A DNA stretch of 64,000 nt from Pyrocephalus nanus (lineage: Eukaryota > Chordata > Aves > Passeriformes > Tyrannidae), in contig CM076263.1 in the NCBI GenBank assembly GCA_038380795.1, positions 883,001 to 947,000 on the forward strand. The letters are read 5' to 3'. The notes below the pieces were generated by a model. The model made no database searches. It was not told the DNA's origin and worked only from the letters and a program-made list of their open reading frames with translations. This document shows, one piece after another, positions 56,501-64,000 of this stretch. Positions within the stretch are counted from its first letter, which is position 1; every line of letters begins with the position of its first letter. Position numbers and translations under genes: made by a program.

Positions 56501-59066
56501 ATCCTACACGAGTCTCTTCATCCTCAACATTCAGCACTGTCGATCCTACACGAGTCTCTTCATCTTCATCCTCAACATTCAGCACTGTCGATCCTACACG
56601 AGTCTCTTCATCTTCATCCTCAACATTCAGCACTGTCGATCCTACACGAGTCTCTTCATCATCCTCAACATTCAGCACTGTCGATCCTACACGAGTCTCT
56701 TCATCCTCAACATTCAGCACTGTCGATCCTACACGAGTCTCTTCATCTTCACCCTCAACATTCAGCACTGTCGATCCTACACGATCCTATCCCCTGGCCC
56801 GGATAAGCCGTGGCCACATCCCTAAAACCTTCCCTGCATGGTGAGTGTCACCATGGCCCACCAGTCACCCCCAGACCCTCATCCTCACCCGGGTGTTGAG
56901 CTCCTGTGGCTGATCCAGATGCCCAGTGCAGTTCTTCACACCCTGCTGGCAGCAGCTCAGAGGGACGCTGTTGTTGCCGGTGGAATTGAACCACTGCGTG
57001 CTCGTCCAGTCGCTGTAGTTCTTCACCCCACAGCAGTGCAGCTGCCAAACACAGGGCATTTACAGGGATTTATGGATATATATATTACATTTACTCATAT
57101 AAATTATATATATGAAGGTTCATGTTGAGTTAAACCTCCCTTAGGCATAGTGGGGCAGAGGTGCCCTTTGCATGCAGCAGATTTACAAGCAGCAGCGCTT
57201 CAGGAAAACAATCCCAAATACAATAAATCAACCTCCTTTCACACATTATTGCACCCCTTTTGGTTTACTTTTTGTGAAGGCGACAAATCGCAGGACAGAG
57301 TTTTCTGTCACCTTTCTGTTTTGATGCCACCACAGACACCTCCTCCCCTCCTTTTCCAGCCGAAATTCCTTCTTTAGGACCCAACTGTTCTTTTCCAAGT
57401 GATTCCCAGGATGATTGAAATACTTCCTTACCTGTTCCTGCAAGTAATCCACAACTGTAGACTCCGGGTTTTTGCCATCGTACCGCTCGAAGACCGAGCG
57501 CATCGTGCCTTGGACATCAGTTTTTACCTATTTTAAGAAGAAAAAAAAAGATGCAGATGGTTTTAAGATGAGACCTGAGAGTTTTATCTGGTGGAAAATG
57601 CAAAAGAGATTTGCGTCCCGACTAACTCGGAGGGGGAAATAAATAAATAAATAAATAAAAGAATCATCGACAAAACAAGTATCAAGCCATGTGTTAAATA
57701 AAATTCAGGTAACACTTAACCAGAATCATATTATGCCTCCCCTGCTGGAACAGCCCTCCTTTTGGGAGCATCAGCAACTTTTTAATCCAGCTGAGAGACT
57801 GATGTGATGCCTGCCAGGTACTTTATGTATTTACCACCCCCATTTCCACTTGCTCTCTGCAGGTTGCAGGATAGAGGATGAAAACTGGATACATAAAAAA
57901 AATGATCTACCAACGCAAGATTTCATCTTTACTTTTAGGTTGGGACAGAGATGCTAATTCTTTGCTTACCTTTTCCCTGTAAACAAATCCCAGGACAAAA
58001 GCGGATACCTCTGCGATAAAGATGAGCAGGATAATGGCCAAGAACTGAAAAAAAAATACAAGAGAGAGAATTCCACAGCATTTGAATTCAACTAAACATT
58101 ACAGACCCCCTGATGAAGGATACACAAGTGGAGGATTTTGACTGAGACACTTTGAAGCCCTGAGGAATTCACAGGAGCAGAGAAAGATCTGAGAAGGTGC
58201 CAAAACTGAGCAGTGAGAGAAGAATGTAAATGAGGTGTGAATATCCAGTCATAAGGGTTAATAATAGACCACAGAGTTATTAATAGAGAGGTATGAAAGG
58301 TTCTGATTGCAGATTGTGTATAAGTAAGACTGAACTGAACGATAAAGCAGAATTTCAGATCATCATCATACTGTACCTGGGTTTTATTCTTTTGGCCATC
58401 CTGACTACAACAGTTATTTCTTGTTGCCTCTACAAAGTAGTTTACAGAAAATAATTTGGACTAGAAGCAGCTGTGGCTGCCCCATCCCTGGAAGTGTTCA
58501 AGGCCACACTTGGACCTGGGATAGTGGAAGGTGTCCCTGCCCGTGGAAGGGTGATGGAACGGGATGATATTTAAGGTCCCTTCCAACCCAAACCTTTTCA
58601 AAACTCAGGGCTGTCCAGACTTATCTTCATCAGAGGCAGAGCCATGAGACTGTCTATGGCAGGGGGATTGGTGTCAATAATAATAATAATTGGTGCCTGT
58701 GCCTCACACACCATCAGAACGGTAAACAACTCACGCCAACAAGCAAAACTTCAGCAGTTCATGTCCTAATCATGTTTCACTTTGTTTTATTCATCCCAAG
58801 CTCCAACCTACCACCTCCCACACCGTGCAGCAAGGTGAAGAAGAAGATGACACACGAGAACACACAACACTCACCAGCCCCAGACCAACTCGAGACTCCC
58901 GGAACGTGGCACAGCAGCCGATGAGCCCGATGGCGAACATCACCACAGCCACGCAGACGATCAGCACGGCGGGCAGCACGGCGTACTTGTCCTGCAGGAA
59001 GTTGTCGTAGCTCTTGTAGGTGTTGATGACGTAGGCCCCCACGTAGCTCAGGCCTGCTGCTGCCGC
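53508..59066 (-). CDS. TSPAN36: Tetraspanin, TSPAN36/TSPAN3-like, last six coding exons
   Basis: Exons 59066-58875, 58044-57970, 57527-57432, 57041-56889, 54401-54318 and 53594-53508 all begin and end in phase 0 and give 228 residues. TM2 is in the first listed exon (AVLPAVLIVCVAVVMFAIGL then IGCCATFRESRVGLGL), and TM3 in the second (FLAIILLIFIAEVSAFVLGF). The large extracellular loop carries the diagnostic CCG (LHCCGVKNYSDW) and PLSCC motifs, further loop cysteines and several N-glycosylation sequons (NYS, NST, NCT). TM4 spans the last two exons, and the tail ends GYQPLYSGVFA. Tetraspanins organise membrane microdomains with integrins and other partners. The missing first exon should encode the N-terminus and TM1, about 20 residues. 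The pattern fits fish TSPAN36 better than TSPAN3; the symbol is a judgement from remembered family features. Confidence 0.85.
53880..54082 (+). mobile_element. CR1 LINE 3' fragment
   Basis: A sense CR1 tail: AGGAATGGTTTCCCAGTGCC, TTGATGGGATACTGGGAAGG, GAGGCCCTGGAAGTGTCC, CTTGGAGCAACCTGGGATAG and TCCTTTCCAACCCAAACCAT, then a TTCTATGG terminus. Confidence 0.92.
54318..54401 (-). CDS. TSPAN36: Tetraspanin exon: end of large loop and start of TM4
   Basis: An 84-bp exon encoding GCAEELESGLQSVISY and AMLVILGFAIVK. TGGCAG acceptor, GTAAAT donor. Confidence 0.94.
54722..55040 (-). mobile_element. CR1 LINE 3' fragment
   Basis: Complement of the CR1 tail: GGAATCCCAGAATGGTTTGG, TTCCAACCCCCTGCCATGGG and CAGGGACATCTTCCACTATC, then a less diagnostic stretch to about 55,040, where the 48-bp array begins. 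Confidence 0.9.
55065..56787. repeat. 48/45/42-bp minisatellite, about 36 copies, in a tetraspanin intron
   Basis: Core CATTCAGCACTGTCGATCCT followed by ACACGAGTCTCTTCAT and one, two or three further CAT/CTTCAT triplet blocks before CCTCAA. All length classes differ by multiples of three. On the gene-sense strand the unit encodes a 14-16-residue acidic repeat (NVEDEDEETRVGSTVL). The right end lies about 100 bp from the exon at 56,889. Confidence 0.97.
56889..57041 (-). CDS. TSPAN36: Tetraspanin exon: CCG and PLSCC motifs
   Basis: A 153-bp exon with LHCCGVKNYSDW, NSTGNNSVPLSCC and NCTGHLDQPQELNTR. GGCAG acceptor, GTGAGG donor. Reading on into the intron meets TGA after seven codons. Confidence 0.95.
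57432..57527 (-). CDS. TSPAN36: Tetraspanin exon: start of large extracellular loop
   Basis: A 96-bp exon encoding VKTDVQGTMRSVFERYDGKN and PESTVVDYLQEQ, helices A and B of the loop. ATAG acceptor, GTAAGG donor. Confidence 0.93.
57528..57969 (-). other. Tetraspanin intron with AAAT microsatellite
   Basis: A short intron between the TM3 exon and the next. It contains (AAAT)n at 57,638-57,660 and nothing else recognised. Confidence 0.75.
57970..58044 (-). CDS. TSPAN36: Tetraspanin exon: TM3
   Basis: A 75-bp exon encoding FLAIILLIFIAEVSAFVLGF VYREK, with the TM3 acidic residue usual in the family. CAG acceptor, GTAAGC donor. Confidence 0.94.
58460..58605 (+). mobile_element. CR1 LINE 3' fragment
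   Basis: A sense CR1 tail: AGCTGTGGCTGCCCCATCCC, TGGAAGTGTTCAAGGCC, GATAGTGGAAGGTGTCCCTG and AGGTCCCTTCCAACCCAAAC. An AAT microsatellite follows at 58,677-58,691. Confidence 0.92.
58875..59066 (-). CDS. TSPAN36: Tetraspanin exon: end of TM1, small loop, TM2
   Basis: After TTTCAG (59,068-59,067): AAAAGLSYVGAYVINTYKSY, then the TM2 segment and the conserved intracellular loop GCCATFRESRVGLGL. Donor GTGAGT. 192 bp. Confidence 0.93.
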
Positions 59067-62000
59067 CTGAAACGCAAGGGAAGGAATTTACGAGCTGGTT
59101 TTTCGTTAAACATCTGCCCAGGAAAGTAAAACACGGACTGTTTTGTGATAGTGCAATTAATACAGCAATTATAGAAGTAGTGATTACAGTGTGCAAGGAG
59201 CCAGAAGGAAAACAAAAATGCTGCATCTGAAACTACCAACCAAACTAGCTAGTTGAACGCAGAGAAGACAAACTTCACTGATCACTCCTCTACTCGATAA
59301 GTGGTCACTTATTAAGCCATGCTGAAATTTGGGAGTCAATCGACACGCATCAGACAGCGTTTCAGCAGAAGGCCAAGCTCAAACTGCCAACCCAAGGCCA
59401 TCTACATCCCACCCCATGCTGCATTTGTAGGAATCAACTGACAGGACCACAGAAACATTTCGGTTGGAAAAGCCCTCCAAGGGCATCGAGTCCAACCTGT
59501 GCTCGATCCCCACTGAGTGCCACGTCCAGTTGTTCCTTAGTCACCTTCAGGAGGATTTGGTTGTTGATTTGGGGCTTTTTTTTTTTTTTTTTTATCCTTC
59601 CCACTCTCTCTCAACAGCATTAACCACTAAGGCAAGCACAAATGGTCCTGGTATCAGCAAAACACGGTCCCTCCTTGTCCTGGAGGAAAGAGATTTCTGC
59701 AGCCTCTAAATTAATCTCTCCCCGAGAAGGATGTTTTGCTGATTGAGGCCAATGCACACCAGTGACACCCTGGAGATTGAAGGCTTTTATCCACAGCACA
59801 GGAAACACTGGAAATAACACCGAAAGATTCAGCCATGCCCTGCCAAACCTCATCAGTGGCATAAAAAAAACACCTCTCAAGAGTTAGGAAAGCTCATCTA
59901 CCCTCTATAATCCTGCAGCACAAGTAAAATGAAGCACCATCCATAATCACCTTCTGGAAACTCGAGGGAAACCAGTCTGCTTGTTTTCAGCAGGCCACAG
60001 CAGGATTTCATCATCCAGCTCTGGAATAGTTCATTACTTCCCCAGCACTCTACCTTTTAATTAAATCAAACATTCCTCATGCTGGAGCAAGGACTAATTC
60101 CTTTACCCTCAGAGACATTTAGTGCATGCCCTGCAAGATCCTGCTGTGCTGGGGCTCGTGCAGCAGGTCATCTACAAAGAATATCAGGAAAAGGAATGGC
60201 ATCCCCCAGTTCTCAGGGTTTTTTTTTTGGTTTTCTTCTCTCTCCGTGCGCTGGGTTTTCAGGTGGTGCTAATGATTAAGTTTATTAAGTTTATTAAGAG
60301 TAATGAGTTTCTCCACCACGATCACAGACACAACATGGTGATGCTTCCAGCCACTCTGCTTGCACCCCAAAATCAGCACAGACCGAACAGCTGGGGTGCA
60401 AAATGGCACAGACCGTGTTTTTGGCAAGTAAATCAGTCAGCTGCATTCAGGAGCACTGTCACATCAAAAGGTGCACAACTAAACTGCCTTGTGACTTTCT
60501 GATTGTGTAAACACACAGAGTGTTCATCTTCAGAGAATTTACAGCCCTGTTCTTCTGCAAACCTCTGGTCCCAGCCTCCACAAGTAGTTTTGGACTTATA
60601 AAGACAGTTTGCTCCATAATTTAATCTTCTGACAGACAATAATCCCCCAATATTTCCATTCTCCATCTGCAAGCAATTAAGACAACAGGCACATTCTTCA
60701 TATCTCAGATATAAAGCACTTTCAGAGCAGGTTTTACTGCAGTACTGATTGCCTGGTTTCTGTCCAGAGACAAAATGCAGCCACCAAGAGGTCTGTTATA
60801 CTTTCCAAACTTCTCCTTCCGAGCAAAAAAAGGAAGTGGGCTCAGGTAAAACCAGAAAACTTCGGGTAAATATCTGACTTACAGCAAGCTGACATTTTCC
60901 CCCCACAAGCTGAGGTAGAGCCACAACTTCACCTCTGGTTTTTAATTCAAAGTGAAGAACTCTGAGGAGCAGGGTCACTCAGGAGTGGAAGGAATTGCTG
61001 AACGTGATCTCTTCCCCGATTTTGTTTTTTTCCCAGAGACTAACTTTGAAAGCAAAGATGAAAAAATACATCAGAATGGAAGTCAGAACTCCCTCCTCGA
61101 GCCTTCCCGGTGCTTGAGGCAGGTTCAAAATCTGATGGAGGGTTTTTTCAGCTCTACATCACCAAAACCTTCAGCCCAATCCGTAGATCTAAGATGAAGC
61201 TTCTCTAGAAGAGAAGCACAACAAGAAATGTCCATCGCACTGCTGAGCATAAACCTTGACTGAAAATTGTAAAGATCACCTGATCAAACCAGACTCAACC
61301 CAGCTGGCTGTGCCAGGCATCCACAAGGCACATAAACAACAACCTGCAGCTCTCTCCAGCCACCTGATGCACCAACAGCACCGGGAATATTCAATATTCA
61401 GTCTCACCCACAAAACAGAATATGGGACAGGGTGGTTACGAGAAGTCTTGGGCTGTCTCACTGATCCATTGGAAAATAGTAATTTTATATATTTTTGAAG
61501 TACAGCAAGGCTTCCAGTTTGCGTTCTGCTGTTTTTTACGTGCTGATGACCACGAGCACCTGCCTTTCTAGAGATCTGTGGCCATGCAAATACTTCACAC
61601 CACCTTATCACTGTCACAGCCCTAGAAGGGGCCCCTTAAAATTCCCTCTGAAGTAGAAAAAATATTTATATATATCTATATATACATAAAATTTGCATCT
61701 CTCAATCAGGCAGAACTGATATTTTTCCACTTTCCCTTGCTTGTTTTAATAAGCCAACCGTCTGTGATGGTCGAGAACAAGAGGTTTGTGCTCGTTTGCA
61801 GCTATCAGCACTTTTGTCCCCCTGCCAAACCCAGATAAAACACAGCAAAGGGGCCAAACTGCTAATTATGAAATGAAAAGGCAGTGTCTGTTGGTTGGAG
61901 GTTTTGTGGTTTTTTTTTTTTTAAAGGTTTCTCCCTCTATCTTCCAGTTTCAGAGTGCTGATTTTATGACTTTGCCTGCTGCTGTGGACCGGTGTAAAAC

Positions 62001-62684
62001 TTCCTTTTTAAAAAACTGGTCAGTTAAAAACACAGAGAAACAAAGCTGTCCTGTTGAAAGGAGAAGAAATTAAGAACAGCCTGAATTCCAAATTCACCCT
62101 GTGGGTCCAGCAAGGTGCTGGACTGTGAAAAATCGAGGCCATGAGACTTTTCCCCCACATCAAACAGGACTAATTATCAGCCCCAGCACCAGACTTGGGC
62201 TGGTTTGACTTTGTCACATGTCATTCACTTTTTTTACAGGCACACCCAGATAAGATAAATACAACCATTTCTCTTGAAACAGCAACAGCAGCTGTCTTCT
62301 GCCACAAACTCCTACAAATACATCCTGGGAGAGAACCAGGAATGTCCACAAAACCCCCCTTTCCAAACTGCTCCTTTCTGATTCTCCACCTCGACAGGTA
62401 AATCCTCTGCCCGAAAGGGTTTGCAGGTTTCCTCCAGAAATCATTTATTTTATTGCCCAACAGCCGGATTGCATGACCTGAGTGGAATTATTTTCTGGCA
62501 AGATTTATTCTCCCCATTCACCACTTCCCTGGCTGCTGAACTTACTCCATTCCCAAGGAGGCAAAAGGTTTTCTGCAGAGTGATTTCAGGCCCTCCTGAG
62601 AAAGCCTTCCTCATTTTATACTCGCTTCAAACACTTCACAGCTCCTGCCTTGTTGCACGGCGACCTGGTTTGAGAAGGGCACGG
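59067..62684 (-). other. Tetraspanin intron 1, left part
   Basis: Intron 1 upstream of the first visible tetraspanin exon. Apart from one CR1 fragment and AT-rich microsatellite at about 61,662-61,686, the sequence looks unique. I searched the minus strand for a TM1-encoding first exon and found none. Confidence 0.65.
59452..59560 (-). mobile_element. CR1 LINE 3' fragment
   Basis: Complement of the CR1 end: CATTTCGGTTGGAAAAGCCC, TCCAAGGGCATCGAGTCCAA and CCCCACTGAGTGCCACGTCC. Confidence 0.85.
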
Positions 62685-62916
62685 TGACTACCCCTTAGTC
62701 ACTCGGGCCACTAACACGCAGACACCAATGTGGTGGACGGTAAATGGCGTTTATTAGGTGGTGTCATGACCTTTTATAGTGCTTAATTACCCCGTCATTT
62801 CCGTCTGCTTACGGTATCACCTAAACTACTGTTGGCTGTCAGGCATCGGAGGGAGGTGGTCCCTGTTTTTCCGTACATCCCGAAGTCTTCCGAACGCCGG
62901 ACCCTATCTACTCACA
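62685..62916 (-). mobile_element. Endogenous retrovirus 3' LTR, alpharetrovirus-like
   Basis: Read on the minus strand, a G-rich polypurine tract (near 62,919-62,929) precedes TGTGAG at 62,916. The LTR has a TATAAAA box (62,778-62,772), an AATAAA poly(A) signal only about 17 nt further on (62,755-62,750), then a short R/U5 with CACCACATTGGTGTCTGCGT, ending GTAGTCA at 62,685. The compact size (232 bp), very short R and this R/U5 wording match the layout of avian sarcoma-leukosis-type LTRs. No second LTR lies in the window. Confidence 0.82.
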
Positions 62917-63118
62917 TTTCCCCCCTCCCCGTGCTACATAAAGCAGGCTGTAATGTAAAAAGTGCAAAATTCAGTCGTAGAGGTCGTAGAGGTCGAAAGG
63001 TTTTAAGGCTCGATGAGCGGCTCAGAAAGGAACCCTAGAGAGGTAGAGAGATGTGCTCTAACGCCGAGGTATAGAGTTGTAAGTTAGTGCAAACTACGTG
63101 GAATTGCATTTAAGGCAC

Positions 63119-63735
63119 TATTTACGGCATTTGCCGCCGTTGGATCACCATGATGTTGAGTGATTTCAGGCGGTTCGCGACACACGACATGAACTTGTTA
63201 AAAATGCAGGGCCCGAAAATCAGCGCTAAGAAAAGCATTGCCGTAAGAGAGGATAGCAAGGTGCTGAGCCAGGGTGCCTGATCGAACAGTGACGTGAACC
63301 AGTCCCGCGATTCCCTTTCCTTTTTTCGATTTTCTAATCTCTCTCGCACCTTGGCCGCCTGCTTGTAAGAACAGGATGTCCAATCCTCTGCGATTTTGCA
63401 GAACCACCTCGGACAGTGACTTAAGTGAGTTTGTGAGAGCCGTGATGGATTCTTCGATCCGGGCTATGTCCTCGTCTGTTGCTACCCTTAAACGTCGAAT
63501 TCCTTGTTCTGATGGACTAGAGACGCTATCCCTGTACCTGCTCCGGTACCTCCCGCCAGCATCAGTATGGCTACACGCTGCCTGAAACTCCTCTTAGCCC
63601 AAACAAACCGTGCCCTAGACCTGGTGGACTCCCTTGGCCTGAAAAAAACTTCCCAGCAGTTCCCCCAAGTCACCCTCACAAAGAAAAAGGGTTTGCTGAT
63701 GTTCAGAGGGGCCTTCCCACGCTTCAGGTTGTGGC
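63119..63735 (-). pseudogene. env: Broken retroviral env, transmembrane subunit remnant
   Basis: An old endogenous copy, minus strand, directly upstream of the 3' LTR. In order one sees a basic cleavage-site-like stretch and a Gly/Ala-rich fusion-peptide-like segment (about 63,590-63,500), a heptad-repeat helix and the start of the immunosuppressive-type segment (LQNRRGLD, about 63,480-63,360), then a membrane anchor and cytoplasmic tail ending at TAA (63,124-63,122). The reading frame changes at least twice, near 63,500 and near 63,350. At the second break the CX6CC disulfide-loop region expected in gamma-type envelopes is missing, apparently by a deletion of some two dozen codons. The surface subunit is mostly absent. 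It cannot encode an intact envelope. Confidence 0.82.
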
Positions 63736-63789
63736 CACCAACTCTGGTCCTGTCAATGGGTAACAGAAGGGCTGAAACAGCAGCATCTG

Positions 63790-64000
63790 GGCAAGGACAG
63801 GCAGGGAGAAAAGCTGCTCTGGGCAACCTGTGCCAGGGTCTCACCACCCTCAGAGCCAGGAATTCCTTCCCAATATCCCATCTAAATCAGTGGGAAGCCA
63901 TTCCCTGTGTGCTGTCCCTCCATCCCTCATCCCAAATCCCTCTCCAGCTTTCCTGGAGCCCCTTTAGGCCCTTCAAGGGGCTCTGAGGTCTCCCTGGATC
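63790..64000 (-). mobile_element. CR1 LINE fragment, cut by window edge
   Basis: Complement of CR1: TCTGGGCAACCTGTGCCAGG, AGGAATTCCTTCCCAATATC, CCATTCCCTGTGTGCTGTCC, ATCCCTCTCCAGCTTTCCTG and CCCTTCAAGGGGCTCTGAGG. It continues past 64,000. Confidence 0.9.

Noticed and set aside
54738..56825. A 695-codon plus-strand open frame through the 48-bp array
   Set aside because: It is antisense to the tetraspanin, begins inside a CR1 fragment and is almost wholly repeat.

Overview
This is vertebrate, almost certainly avian, nuclear DNA. It carries many fragments of CR1 LINEs, several with the bird-type 3' end that finishes in ATTCTATG-like octamers, and an LTR laid out like those of avian alpharetroviruses. 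Three spliced protein-coding genes can be read exon by exon, all on the minus strand: MAPK4 (ERK4), SKA1 and a tetraspanin of the TSPAN36/TSPAN3 type. SKA1 followed by MAPK4 on the same strand is also the order on human 18q21, a segment that in birds lies on the Z chromosome. Sex linkage (Z or W) is therefore expected but is inference.

Layout, in window order. 1-5,087: three coding exons of MAPK4; the gene runs off the left edge. 5,088-26,993: MAPK4 intron 1, packed with large minisatellites. 26,994-28,060: a CpG island with a consensus 5' splice site, GC boxes and a full CRE, the probable MAPK4 promoter and first non-coding exon. 28,060-39,620: intergenic DNA with CR1 fragments and no gene that I can support. 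39,620-50,560: the whole of SKA1, six coding exons giving 257 residues, plus a candidate non-coding first exon in a second CpG island. 50,866-52,078: a polypurine minisatellite. 52,150-59,066: the last six coding exons and 3' UTR of the tetraspanin. 59,067-64,000: tetraspanin intron 1, containing a 3' fragment of an endogenous retrovirus in sense orientation. The tetraspanin's first exon was not found and should lie beyond 64,000.

The three genes do unrelated jobs (an atypical MAP kinase, a kinetochore-microtubule coupler and a four-pass membrane protein) and do not form a functional unit. What stands out is the tandem-repeat load. By my estimate about a quarter of the window is minisatellite, in at least ten unrelated families with periods of roughly 10 to 68 bp, mostly in introns and next to promoters. 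These arrays produce almost all of the very long open frames in the window, and I regard those frames as non-coding.

I did not find a new defence or enzymatic system. The best leads are a 23-bp array that repeats the 5' splice site at the presumed MAPK4 exon 1; a duplication with a nested deletion that can be reconstructed to the base inside MAPK4; two intronic arrays that stay open in the sense direction because all their periods are multiples of three; and a retroviral fragment pairing an alpharetrovirus-like LTR with a gamma-type envelope transmembrane segment that has lost its disulfide-loop motif.
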